This document shows positions 38,504-47,586 of a DNA stretch of 64,000 bases, in pieces. Position 1 is the stretch's first letter, and every line of letters begins with the position of its first letter. The position numbers were made by a program, and so were the translations under genes. The notes under the pieces were generated by a model that did not search any database, was not told the DNA's origin, and was given only the letters and a program-made list of their open reading frames with translations. Source of the stretch: VXYL01 sp965199875 (lineage in GTDB: Bacteria; Pseudomonadota; Gammaproteobacteria; Pseudomonadales; Azotimanducaceae); assembly GCA_965199875.1 (NCBI GenBank), contig OZ241346.1, positions 310,001-374,000 on the forward strand, written 5' to 3'.

Positions 38504-40450
38504 CTAGCCGCGCACGGCCTCGCCACCGCGTCGGCGCAGGTTGGCCGAGTACGGCAGACTCTGCATGAAGCGCTCGATCCAGCGCCAGTCCGGGCTGCCG
38601 CCCGCCGTTGCCGGCAAGGCCATCGAGGTGCGGCGCAAGCGCTTTTGGCTGCACTTCCGGCCGTAGTTGTAGCGATACTGCTCGACGTTCAGCAACGTCA
38701 CGAGAAACAGCGCCGCCAACGCGCTCATGTCGAACTTCGGCGCCAGCACTTCGACGTGATCGGATGCCGAGAACGGCCGCGCCTGGTAGGAGCAGTAGCC
38801 CATGACGGCGCTGTCGATGGTCAGCACGCCGCCGTCTTCCGTGCAGTGGTCGTAGAAGCCCGCGACGCCGTTGTTGCTGGCCTGGGTGGTCACGTAGGGA
38901 TGCTCGCCCCGTGGCAGCACCGCGAGCTCCCGCGGCGGCGTGGTCGTCGAGCCGCGAACGTCGAACAGGTCGACGACGGGAAACCGCCGCCACTTGCGAA
39001 CGTCGAGCACCGGGCGCCCTTTCGTCGCCGCCGCGCTGGACGCCTGGTCCAGCAGCCGGCTGCCGAACAGGTAGGTGGCATAGGCGTGCAAGGTGTCCTC
39101 GAACCTCGCCTTGGCGAGGATGGAGTAGTCGGTTTCCATGTACGCCTCGGCCGCCCACTCGTCGGTTGGCGACAGCGTCGCGTTTACCGACAGGCCGGCT
39201 TTCTCGGTGCGGTTGACCACATGGGCAATCCACCGCTCCTTGATCTCCGCCCAACGACCATGCACGTCGCAGCGGCCGCCGATCTTGCGCTTCTCGAAAC
39301 CGTCGTCCTTGAAGTAGCCGAGGAACACTTCCTTGTTCGGCGAATGGGCACGGTGCGCGGTGAACATCATCGCGCAGGACACCACGCCGACGTTGGAGTT
39401 AAAGAACAGCTCGTTCGGCAGAGAGAGCACCGCCTCCAGCGTGTGCCTGCGCATGAGTTGCCGCTTGAGCTCCAGAATCCCTCGCTGGGTGGACAACGCG
39501 CACTGCATCGGCACCAGGGCGATGCATCGCCCGCCTTGCACCAAGCAGTCAAGATTGTTCAACACAAAAAGCAGCTCTTCGGTGTCTTGCTTCTTGTCCG
39601 CCTTGTAGGGTGGATTGAGCAGACCCACGGTGGGCTTGCGCTCGCGCATCTTGAGCACGATCGCTTCGTCGAAGCAGTCTCCCGGCTCGATGTTGGACTT
39701 GCCGTCCTGATGGACATGCATGTTCGACACCGCCAGCGCGAAGATGCTCGGCTGCAGTTCGACGCCGTACAGTTGCGACTTCTTGATGTCATCCTCGACG
39801 TTCTGGTTGCCTCGGGCGTCCTCGATCATCCGCTTCATGGCGCTGATGAGGAAACCGCCGGTGCCTGCACAGTTGTCGTAGACGATGGACTTCGCGTCGA
39901 CGTCGGCAAGTTCCACGAACAGCTCGGTGATGTGCGGCGGCGTCAGCACGATGCCGAGGCCCTTGTCGCTGTTGGCGTAGCGGAGAAACTCGACGTAGAT
40001 GGAGCCCAAAACGTCGCGGTAGCGATGGGTTTTGCCGAAGGAGTTGATCTCGTCGTCGATGCCTTGGACGATCTCCTTCAGCGCGTTCTTCTTGGTGGTA
40101 AGCACCGGCGCCAAGGGCAGAAAGCCGATCTCCTGGCGAAGCATGGCCAGGCGGCGGCCATCCACGCCCGCCTGCTGCAAGTTTCCTAGAACCGACTCCA
40201 CGACGAACTTCGCCAGCTCCTTCGGGTCGTCTTCTGCAGCAAAGCGACGGGCGAACGCGGGCCGCTGCAAAGCGATGAGCACGGCGCTCACTAGGAGCGA
40301 ACGATTGCTCTCCGACACCTTGAGCGTGTGCAGCTTCGTGTTGAGTTGCCGAACGTACGTCTCCAGCGCGTGGCAGTCCCGCCGGTACTTCTCCGCGTCT
40401 CTCCGGTCGCCGGCTGCGCCGTTGAGCGGTTGCTTGATCTTGGATGACAT
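38504..40450 (-). CDS. Orphan N6-adenine DNA methylase with S-subunit-like C-terminal domain
   Basis: This 648-residue protein has a type I HsdM-like core. Motif I is DNCAGTGGF (192-200) and motif IV is NPPY (279-282). From about residue 480 there is a specificity-subunit-like target-recognition segment (FPVVDLFDVRGSTTT, GEHPYVTTQASNNGVAGFY, EVLAPKFDMSALAALFL, YNYGRK). It has no nuclease or helicase domain and no hsdR neighbour. It begins 23 bp after nuoN on the same strand, so it may be read from the nuo operon. It could be a lone epigenetic methylase or part of a split restriction system. Confidence 0.85.
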   Translation of the reverse strand: MSSKIKQPLNGAAGDRRDAEKYRRDCHALETYVRQLNTKLHTLKVSESNRSLLVSAVLIALQRPAFARRFAAEDDPKELAKFVVESVLGNLQQAGVDGRRLAMLRQEIGFLPLAPVLTTKKNALKEIVQGIDDEINSFGKTHRYRDVLGSIYVEFLRYANSDKGLGIVLTPPHITELFVELADVDAKSIVYDNCAGTGGFLISAMKRMIEDARGNQNVEDDIKKSQLYGVELQPSIFALAVSNMHVHQDGKSNIEPGDCFDEAIVLKMRERKPTVGLLNPPYKADKKQDTEELLFVLNNLDCLVQGGRCIALVPMQCALSTQRGILELKRQLMRRHTLEAVLSLPNELFFNSNVGVVSCAMMFTAHRAHSPNKEVFLGYFKDDGFEKRKIGGRCDVHGRWAEIKERWIAHVVNRTEKAGLSVNATLSPTDEWAAEAYMETDYSILAKARFEDTLHAYATYLFGSRLLDQASSAAATKGRPVLDVRKWRRFPVVDLFDVRGSTTTPPRELAVLPRGEHPYVTTQASNNGVAGFYDHCTEDGGVLTIDSAVMGYCSYQARPFSASDHVEVLAPKFDMSALAALFLVTLLNVEQYRYNYGRKCSQKRLRRTSMALPATAGGSPDWRWIERFMQSLPYSANLRRRGGEAVRG

Positions 40451-40473
40451 CAACCGCTGCTCTTCAAGCACGG

Positions 40474-41925
40474 CTAAGGCCCGGTCAGGCTGGACAGCAT
40501 CTCCACCACCGGCGACGGGTAGACGCCCAGCGCCACCACCGAGACGCCCAGCACCACCACGGCGGCGACGCCCTCCCAGGATGGTCGTCCCTGCGGCCTG
40601 GCCTGTCCTTCTTCCGCGTCTTCCCGTTTCGTCATTGCGAAGACGATGCGCAGGTAGTAGTAGACGCCGATGGCGCTGCCGACAATGAGCGCCCAGATCA
40701 ACGCCCAGGCGGCGCCCTCGACGCCGGCGGCGACGACGTAGAACTTGGCGATGAAGCCGACCGTCAGCGGGATGCCAGCCAGCGACAGCGCCGCGGCAGC
40801 CAGCACCGCCGCCATCGCCGGCCGCCGCCAGAACAGGCCGTCGTAGGCGGAAAGCTCCTCGGCATCCTCGTCGCTGCCGGAACACGCCGTCAACACGCCG
40901 AAGGCGGCCAGCGTCATCAGAAAGTAGCCGAGCAGGTAGACAAGGCCGGTCTCGATGCCGAGAGCCCGATCGCCGCCCGGGCTGCCGGCCACCACCAGCG
41001 CGATCAGCAGGTAGCCCATGTGCGCGATGGACGAATAGGCCAGCAGACGCTTGAGGTTGGTTTGCAGCAACGCCAGCAGGTTGCCGCCGATCATCGACAG
41101 CACGGCAACCGCCACCACGACGGTTTGCAGAAGCTCGGAGCGCAGCATGCCGGAATCCAGCGCGTAGCGCAGCAGCACCGCGAACACCGCCCCCTTGGAC
41201 ACGGTGGCGACAAAACCGGTCACCGGCGCCGGAGCGCCCTGGTAGACGTCCGGCGTCCACATGTGGAACGGCACCAGCGACAGCTTGAAGAAGACGCCAG
41301 CGAGCAGCATCGCCTGGCCAAGGTGCGCGATGCCCCGCTCCGCCGTCGTCAGTTCGCCGTCAGCGAACGAGAACGCGAGGGTGCCGCTGGCCATGTAGAC
41401 GAGCGCCATGCCGAACAGCATGGTGCTCGACGCGGCGCCGGAGAGAACCAGGTACTTCGCCGCCGCCTCCACCGGCGGCCGAGCATCCTCCGGATAGGCG
41501 ATCAGCGCGTACAGCGAAACGGCGAGCACCTCGAGGCCCAGCAGGAAACCGGCGAAGTTCGCGGCTGCGGCGGCCGTTGCCGCGCCAAGCACGGCGACGG
41601 CGATCAGAACGTAGAACTCCTGCCGATGCGCGGCGCGGGCAGGCAGGTAGCGGTAGGCAAGCACCGCGGTCGCGAATCCCGCGGCCACGAACAAGGCGAA
41701 GAAGAAGAGCGCGTAGCCGTCCACCTCGAGGATGCCGTCCACCGTCTGCGCTCCCGCATCGGCGGCCAAGGGAATGGCGAGCACGAACGTCGCCAGCAGC
41801 AGCACCAGCAAACCGCCGAACGCCACCGCCTCGGAGCGCAGCCAGGCCACCAGCATCAACAGTGCCACGATGCCGCCGGCCATGACCAGGTACGGCAGCA
41901 GCGCCTGCGCCTGCAACGCGGTCAC
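40474..41925 (-). CDS. nuoN: NADH-quinone oxidoreductase subunit N
   Basis: This 483-residue antiporter-like membrane subunit of complex I has many transmembrane segments. Motifs are YLVLSGAASSTMLFG, FKLSLVPFHMWTPDVYQGAP, NLKRLLAYSSIAHMGYLL and AALSLAGIPLTVGFIAKFY. The GTG at 41925 overlaps the nuoM stop (GTGA). It is the last nuo gene, followed 23 bp later by a DNA methylase. Confidence 0.96.
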   Translation of the reverse strand: MTALQAQALLPYLVMAGGIVALLMLVAWLRSEAVAFGGLLVLLLATFVLAIPLAADAGAQTVDGILEVDGYALFFFALFVAAGFATAVLAYRYLPARAAHRQEFYVLIAVAVLGAATAAAAANFAGFLLGLEVLAVSLYALIAYPEDARPPVEAAAKYLVLSGAASSTMLFGMALVYMASGTLAFSFADGELTTAERGIAHLGQAMLLAGVFFKLSLVPFHMWTPDVYQGAPAPVTGFVATVSKGAVFAVLLRYALDSGMLRSELLQTVVVAVAVLSMIGGNLLALLQTNLKRLLAYSSIAHMGYLLIALVVAGSPGGDRALGIETGLVYLLGYFLMTLAAFGVLTACSGSDEDAEELSAYDGLFWRRPAMAAVLAAAALSLAGIPLTVGFIAKFYVVAAGVEGAAWALIWALIVGSAIGVYYYLRIVFAMTKREDAEEGQARPQGRPSWEGVAAVVVLGVSVVALGVYPSPVVEMLSSLTGP

Positions 41926-43382
41926 GGCAGCACGCCCAGGGTTTCGATGGTCGCCGCCGACAGCTCCAGGAGCGGCTGCGGATAGACGCCCACCCACAGC
42001 AGGCCGGCCATCATCAGCACCATGACGCTCATTTCCCGAGCGCCGAAGTCGCGCATGGCTTCGACCTCCGGGTTCGGCGTGCCTTGGAACGAGCGCTGCA
42101 TCAGCCACAGGCCGTAGACCGCCGCCACGACGATGCCGAGCGTCGCCGCCACCGCCAGGGGCACGTTGGCCTTGAACGCCCCCAGCAAGGCCAGAAACTC
42201 GCCGACGAAGTTGCCGAGGCCCGGCATGCCCAGCGACGCGACGACGAAGAACAAGGTCATCACGCCCATGCGCGGCGCCCGCACCCACAGCCCGCCCATG
42301 CGCGACATCTCCCGGGTGTGCAGCCGCTGCTGCAGCGCTCCGGCCATCATGAACAGCGCCGCGGTGGAGAATCCGTGCGCCACCATCGTTACCACCGCGC
42401 CCTGCATGCCCTGTTCGTTGAAGGCGTAGATGCCGATCAGGATGAAGCCCATGTGGGCGATGGAACTGTACGCCACCAGGCGCTTGAAGTCCGACTGGCT
42501 GAACGCCATCGCGCCGCCGTAGAGAATGCTCGCCACGCCCAGCAGCATGGCCCACCAGGCGAAGTCGCCGGACGCCTCCGGGAACAGCGGCACGGCGAAG
42601 CGGATGAGCCCGTAGGCGCCGGTCTTCAACAGGATGCCGGCCAGGATGACGCTGCCGGCGGTGGGCGCCTGGGTGTGCGCGTCCGGCAGCCAGGTGTGCA
42701 AGGGAACCGACGGCAGCTTGGTGGCGAAGGCGACGAAGAAGCCCAGCATCATCCAGCTGCGCGCCGGCATCGGGATGTCCGCGGCCAGCAGTTCGCGGTA
42801 GTCGAAGGTGATGGCGCCGCTGCTTTGCTGGTGGAAGATCACCAGCGCGAGGATCGCCACGAGCATCAGCAGCCCGCTGATCTGGGTGAACAGGAAGAAC
42901 TTCATCGACGCGTAGCCCTTGTTCTCGTGCCCCCAGATGGCGATCAGGAAGTACATGGGAATCAGCATCACTTCCCAGAAGAAGAAGAACAGAAACAAGT
43001 CCAGCGCCGTGAACACGCCCACCACGCCGGCCATCACCCAGAGAATGTTGAACTGGAAGAAGCCGTGGCCGCTTTCGATTTCGTCCCAGGAGGAAACCAC
43101 CGCGACGATGCCGAGGAACATGGTGAGCGCCACCATCATGAGGCTCAGCCCGTCCAGCTGCAGAATCACGTTGATGCCGAAACGCGGGATCCACTCGAAG
43201 AACTGCGCCGCGTAGAGGCCGTTGGCGTCGACGCCGCCCTGCCACTCGCCGACGGCCCACGCCAGACCGAGCGCGAAGGCGGCAAGGCTGATCCAGCGCG
43301 GCGCGTTGGCGCCGGCGAACCGTTCCGCCGCCCAGGCGAGCAGCCCGGCGGCCAGCAGCAAGAGCACGACGCCGAGGATCAC
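41922..43382 (-). CDS. nuoM: NADH-quinone oxidoreductase subunit M
   Basis: This 486-residue antiporter-like proton-channel subunit has LFLFFFFWEVMLIPMYFLI, TKLPSVPLHTWLPDAHTQAP, DFKRLVAYSSIAHMGFI and HGFSTAALFMMAGALQ. Its GTG start (43382) overlaps the nuoL stop, and its stop overlaps nuoN, showing tight translational coupling along the operon. Confidence 0.96.
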   Translation of the reverse strand: MILGVVLLLLAAGLLAWAAERFAGANAPRWISLAAFALGLAWAVGEWQGGVDANGLYAAQFFEWIPRFGINVILQLDGLSLMMVALTMFLGIVAVVSSWDEIESGHGFFQFNILWVMAGVVGVFTALDLFLFFFFWEVMLIPMYFLIAIWGHENKGYASMKFFLFTQISGLLMLVAILALVIFHQQSSGAITFDYRELLAADIPMPARSWMMLGFFVAFATKLPSVPLHTWLPDAHTQAPTAGSVILAGILLKTGAYGLIRFAVPLFPEASGDFAWWAMLLGVASILYGGAMAFSQSDFKRLVAYSSIAHMGFILIGIYAFNEQGMQGAVVTMVAHGFSTAALFMMAGALQQRLHTREMSRMGGLWVRAPRMGVMTLFFVVASLGMPGLGNFVGEFLALLGAFKANVPLAVAATLGIVVAAVYGLWLMQRSFQGTPNPEVEAMRDFGAREMSVMVLMMAGLLWVGVYPQPLLELSAATIETLGVLP

Positions 43383-45220
43383 GCCACCACCACCAGCCAC
43401 ACCACCATGATCAGCCCCAAGGCGGTGTTCACCGCGTACCAGCGCAAACGACCGGTCTGCACCAGCGCACCGACGTGGTGGACGCCCCGGGTGACCGCCG
43501 CGGTCACTCGGTAGACGAGGTCCACGACATCGCCCTTGTTGGCATTGGCAAGGCCGACGAAGGGCCTGACGAAGAGGCGATCGTAGAGCCAGTCGAAGCC
43601 CCAGCCGGCCGCGAAGAACCGGCCGACGCCGCGGCCGATGGAAGACCGCATGAAGCCGCCCTGCCCGCTGCCGGCAAAGATCCACGCGCCAAGGGCGATC
43701 GCCAGCAGCGGCACGGCCATCGTCGCCAGCGCCACCGGATCGAAGTGCGAGAACGACCGAACCGCGCCAAGCAGATCGTCCAGCACGCCGATGCCGAACC
43801 ACCCTCCGACGACCGAGAGCGCCGCCAGGAGCGCCAGCGGCAGCCACATGTTGGGGCGCGCGAAGCGCGCGTGGGAGGCGTCGTGGAGCTCGGTCTTCGC
43901 TTCGCCCCAGAACACGATCACCATCATCCGCGTGGTGTAGAGAGCGGTCAGCGCCGCGGCCAGCACGCCGCCGCCCCAGTACAGCCAGCCAGCCTCGTGG
44001 TGGGCGGTGAGCAGGATGGCGTCCTTGCTGAAGAAGCCGGAGGTGCCGGGAAGCGCCACCAGCGCCAAGGCGCCGATCAGCATGCCGAGGAACGGCACCG
44101 GCAGCTTCCGGCGCAGGCCGCCCATCTTGAAGATGTCCTGCTCGTGGTGCAGCGCCAGGATGACGGAACCGGCGGAGAGGAACAGCAGCGCCTTGAAGAA
44201 GGCATGGGTCATCAGATGGAAGATCGCCGCCGACCACGCGCCGACGCCGAGGGCCATGAACATGTAGCCGATCTGGCTCATCGTCGAGTAGGCGAGAATG
44301 CGCTTGATGTCCGACTGCGCCAGCGCCGTGAACGAGGAAATCAGCAGCGTCGCCAGGCCCACCACGGCGACCACGTGCTGGGCGTCGGCGGACTCCAGAT
44401 ACAGCCCCTGCATCCGGGCGACGAGGTAGACGCCGGCGGTGACCATCGTCGCCGCGTGGATCAGCGCCGACACCGGCGTCGGCCCGGCCATGGCGTCCGG
44501 CAGCCAGGTTTGCAGCGGCAGCTGCGCCGACTTGCCCACCGCGCCGCCGAGCAGCAGCAGGCAGATCGCCGTCGCCGTTCCCGGCGACAGCTCGGCAACG
44601 CGCCCGAGGGCCGCCTGGATGTCCAGCGTGCCCAGCTCGCGAAACAGCAGGAACAGCCCCAGCGCCAGCGCCGTGTCGCCCACCCGCGTCACCACGAACG
44701 CCTTGCGCGCCGCATAGCCGTTCTCGGCATCGCGGTGGTAGAAGCCGATCAGCAGATAGCTGCAAAGGCCGACGCCTTCCCAGCCGAGGAAGAGCACCAG
44801 CAGGTTGTCGCCCAGCACCAGCATCAGCATGGCGAAGACGAACAGGTTCATGTAGGCGAAGAAGCGGCTGTAGCCGGCCGGCTCCTCGTGGTCCTTCCAC
44901 ATGTAGCCGGTGGCGTAGACGTGGATGAGAAAGCCGACTCCGGTGATGACGCCAACCATCACCAGCGACAGGGCGTCCAGGTACAAGGTGACGGCGGGAT
45001 CGAAGCCGGCGACGGACATCCACGTCCACAGCGTCAACGCGTAGCTCTCCTGCCCGCTTTGCAGGAACGCGTGGCCGACCAGCAGCGCCACCAGCGCCGC
45101 CAGACCCACCGATCCGGCGCCGACGAAAGCCACCAGGCGGTCCGGCAGCCGTCCTTCGCTGACGAACAGCAACGCGAAGCCGGCCAGCGGCAGCGTTGGC
45201 ACCAGCCAGAGCAGCTCCAC
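43379..45220 (-). CDS. nuoL: NADH-quinone oxidoreductase subunit L
   Basis: This 613-residue antiporter-like subunit is the largest membrane subunit of complex I. It has GWEGVGLCSYLLIGF, QLPLQTWLPDAMAGPTPVSALIH, DIKRILAYSTMSQIGYMF and HAFFKALLFLSAGSV, plus a C-terminal long helix and tail. It starts at GTG 45220, one base after the nuoK stop. Confidence 0.97.
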   Translation of the reverse strand: MELLWLVPTLPLAGFALLFVSEGRLPDRLVAFVGAGSVGLAALVALLVGHAFLQSGQESYALTLWTWMSVAGFDPAVTLYLDALSLVMVGVITGVGFLIHVYATGYMWKDHEEPAGYSRFFAYMNLFVFAMLMLVLGDNLLVLFLGWEGVGLCSYLLIGFYHRDAENGYAARKAFVVTRVGDTALALGLFLLFRELGTLDIQAALGRVAELSPGTATAICLLLLGGAVGKSAQLPLQTWLPDAMAGPTPVSALIHAATMVTAGVYLVARMQGLYLESADAQHVVAVVGLATLLISSFTALAQSDIKRILAYSTMSQIGYMFMALGVGAWSAAIFHLMTHAFFKALLFLSAGSVILALHHEQDIFKMGGLRRKLPVPFLGMLIGALALVALPGTSGFFSKDAILLTAHHEAGWLYWGGGVLAAALTALYTTRMMVIVFWGEAKTELHDASHARFARPNMWLPLALLAALSVVGGWFGIGVLDDLLGAVRSFSHFDPVALATMAVPLLAIALGAWIFAGSGQGGFMRSSIGRGVGRFFAAGWGFDWLYDRLFVRPFVGLANANKGDVVDLVYRVTAAVTRGVHHVGALVQTGRLRWYAVNTALGLIMVVWLVVVA

Positions 45221-45221
45221 G

Positions 45222-45533
45222 CTAGCCGCTCATTTCGCTGGCGGCATCGACGTCCAAAGAGCCGAATCGCCGGGAAAGCTGCAACACCAGCCCCAGCGCC
45301 ACGGCCACTTCCGCCGCCGCCAAGGCCAGGATCAGCATGAACATGATCTGCCCGTCCGGCTGTCCCCACTTCGCCCCCGCCGCCACGAAGGCGAGCCCGG
45401 CGGCGTTCATCATCACTTCGAGGGACATCAGCAGGAAGATGACGTTGCGGCGCACCAGCACGCCGACCAGCCCGATGACGAAGAGGATCGCCGCCAAGGC
45501 AAGAACGTGCGCTGCGGGAACGGCAATCGCCAT
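45222..45533 (-). CDS. nuoK: NADH-quinone oxidoreductase subunit K
   Basis: This 103-residue, three-helix membrane subunit of complex I has the conserved NVIFLLMSLEVMMNAAGLAF segment with its buried Glu and the ALAAAEVAVALGL helix with the second Glu. Its start follows the nuoJ stop by no gap, and it is followed by nuoL. Confidence 0.96.
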   Translation of the reverse strand: MAIAVPAAHVLALAAILFVIGLVGVLVRRNVIFLLMSLEVMMNAAGLAFVAAGAKWGQPDGQIMFMLILALAAAEVAVALGLVLQLSRRFGSLDVDAASEMSG

Positions 45534-46082
45534 CTAGCCTTCGCCCCGCCCGTCGCCAGCGCCGGCGTCTTCGCGCCGTTCCTCCAAATAGCGCCTGCTG
45601 AGGTGGTAGGCGCCCACCAGGGCGGCGAGCAGCAGGAAGCCAGCGAGCTCCACCGCCAGCAGATGGGGCCCGAACAGCTGCGCGCCGACGGCCCTCGGCG
45701 CCATCAAGGTGCCGCTGGTGCGGGCGTCGTGGGCGCCGAACAGAACGTAGATCACCGGCGCCAGGAGCGCCAGCGCCAGCACCACCGGGCCGATCCACAT
45801 TTCCGGCTGCAGCCAGCGGCTCTCGCGCAGCACCGAGCTGCGGCCCAGGTTCAGCATCATCACCACGAACAGGAACAGCACGACGATGGCGCCGGCGTAG
45901 ACCACCACTTCCAGCGCCGCGGCGAACGGAGCGCCAAGGACGAAGAAGATCACCGCCACCGCCAGCAGCGACACCACCAGGTACACCAGCGCGTGGGAGG
46001 CGTTCTTGTGCGTGACAACGCGCAGCGTGGCGGCAATCGCTACCAGCGCCGGCACCCAGAACAGCACCAGCTCCGCGGTCAA
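45534..46082 (-). CDS. nuoJ: NADH-quinone oxidoreductase subunit J
   Basis: This ~182-residue membrane subunit has HALVYLVVSLLAVAVIFFVLG and the typical EVVVYAGAIVVLFLFVVMMLN segment with the pi-bulge helix. I placed the start at TTG 46082, where it overlaps the nuoI stop as TTGA, in keeping with the overlapping style of this operon. Confidence 0.93.
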   Translation of the reverse strand: MTAELVLFWVPALVAIAATLRVVTHKNASHALVYLVVSLLAVAVIFFVLGAPFAAALEVVVYAGAIVVLFLFVVMMLNLGRSSVLRESRWLQPEMWIGPVVLALALLAPVIYVLFGAHDARTSGTLMAPRAVGAQLFGPHLLAVELAGFLLLAALVGAYHLSRRYLEERREDAGAGDGRGEG

Positions 46083-46597
46083 GGCAGCAGGCTCCGCACG
46101 TCGGTGGGAGGCGCTTCCCGCTGCGCTTCGCCCTTGTCCTTGCCGTGGATGGTCTTGCCCGCCACCTGCCAGAAGCTGTAGTCGGGGTACTTGCCGGTGC
46201 CGTCGATCAACAGGTGTTCCTTCTCGTAGACCATGTTCTTGCGGTCGAACTCGCACAGCTCGAAGTCCGGCGTCAGCTGGATGGAGTAGGTAGGGCACGC
46301 CTCTTCGCACAGGCCGCACATGATGCAGCGGGAGAAGTTGATGCGGAAGAACTCCGGATACCAGCGCCCGTCCTCTTCGCGCTCGGTCTTCTGCAAGGCG
46401 ATGCAGTCCACCGGGCAGGCCACCGCGCACAGGTTGCAGGCAACGCAGCGCTCTTCGCCGTCCGGGTCCCGGGTGAGCACGATGCGCCCCCGGTAGCGCG
46501 GCGCTTGATAGGGCATCTCCTCGGGGTACTGCACGGTCTCGTTGCGCATGAAGGTGTGCTTGAAGACCGTCCACAGCGTTCGCAACTGGCTCAGCAC
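46079..46597 (-). CDS. nuoI: NADH-quinone oxidoreductase subunit I (8Fe-8S)
   Basis: This 172-residue iron-sulfur subunit carries two [4Fe-4S] clusters, with ligands in CVACNLCAVACP and CIMCGLCEEACP. The segment YPEEMPYQAPRYRGRIVL before them is family-typical. It links the peripheral arm to the quinone site. It starts at GTG 46597, one base after nuoH. Confidence 0.97.
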   Translation of the reverse strand: MLSQLRTLWTVFKHTFMRNETVQYPEEMPYQAPRYRGRIVLTRDPDGEERCVACNLCAVACPVDCIALQKTEREEDGRWYPEFFRINFSRCIMCGLCEEACPTYSIQLTPDFELCEFDRKNMVYEKEHLLIDGTGKYPDYSFWQVAGKTIHGKDKGEAQREAPPTDVRSLLP

Positions 46598-46598
46598 G

Positions 46599-47579
46599 TC
46601 ACAGCCCCCATTCCTTCCAGGCGACCAGAAAGCCGGTTGCCAGCAGGTTCAGCAGCGTCAGCGGCAAGAGCACCTTCCAGCCCAGACTCATCAGCTGATC
46701 GTAGCGCGGACGCGGAATCGCGGCGCGCAGCAGCACGAACAGGTGGATGAAGAACAGCACCTTGGCGCCGAACCAGACCAAGGGCGGCAGAAAGTCGAGG
46801 AAGCTCGGCACCAGCCAGCCGCCGAAGAACAGCAGCACGATCAAGCAGGATGCGACGATCACCGCGACGTACTCGCCGCACATCAGCAGCGCGAACTTCA
46901 TGCCCGAGTACTCGGTGTGGAAACCGGCGGTGAGCTCGTGCTCGGCTTCCGGCAGATCGAACGGCAGGCGGTGGGATTCCGCCAAGCTGGCGATCAGAAA
47001 GATGACGAAGCCGAGGAACTGCGGCAGGACGAACCAGAGGTCCTGCTGCCGCTCGACGATTTCCACCAGGCTGAAGGAACCGGCGTGAATCACCACGCCC
47101 ATCACCGACAGCCCCATGAACACCTCGTAGGTGACCATCTGCGCCGCCGCCCGCAGGCTGCCGAGCAAGGCGTACTTGTTGTTGCTGGCGAAGCCGCCGA
47201 GCAGCACGCCGTACACCGCCAGCGACGACATGGCGAGGAACCACAGGAGCGCGATGTTCACGTCGACGATGTGGAAGTCCGGCGCGAAGGGCACGACGCC
47301 CAGCACAAACAGCATCGACGCGCAGACGATCACCGGCGCCAGCACGAAGAAGAAGCGGTCGCCGAAGGGCGGCACCCAGTCGTCCTTGGTGATGAACTTG
47401 ATGCCGTCGGCGACGCCCTGCAGGACGCCGAACCAGCCAACCCGATTGGGCCCGCGGCGATCCTGCCACCAGCCGAGCAGCCGACGCTCCCACCACTGCA
47501 GGAACATCACCGCCAGGAGCGTGCCCGCCGCCACCGGCAGGATGAGCACGTAGCTCCAGTTGATCTCGAAGCCGAACAC
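46599..47579 (-). CDS. nuoH: NADH-quinone oxidoreductase subunit H
   Basis: This 326-residue membrane subunit near the quinone pocket has ERRLLGWWQDRRGPNRVG, GVADGIKFITKDDWVPP, ALLGSLRAAAQMVTYEV, ESHRLPFDLPEAEHELTAGF and EYSGMKFALLMCGEY. The start is GTG 47579 (VFGFEINW), 7 bp after the nuoG stop; the longer open frame upstream overlaps nuoG and is not real. Confidence 0.97.
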   Translation of the reverse strand: MFGFEINWSYVLILPVAAGTLLAVMFLQWWERRLLGWWQDRRGPNRVGWFGVLQGVADGIKFITKDDWVPPFGDRFFFVLAPVIVCASMLFVLGVVPFAPDFHIVDVNIALLWFLAMSSLAVYGVLLGGFASNNKYALLGSLRAAAQMVTYEVFMGLSVMGVVIHAGSFSLVEIVERQQDLWFVLPQFLGFVIFLIASLAESHRLPFDLPEAEHELTAGFHTEYSGMKFALLMCGEYVAVIVASCLIVLLFFGGWLVPSFLDFLPPLVWFGAKVLFFIHLFVLLRAAIPRPRYDQLMSLGWKVLLPLTLLNLLATGFLVAWKEWGL

Positions 47580-47586
47580 TTCGCGG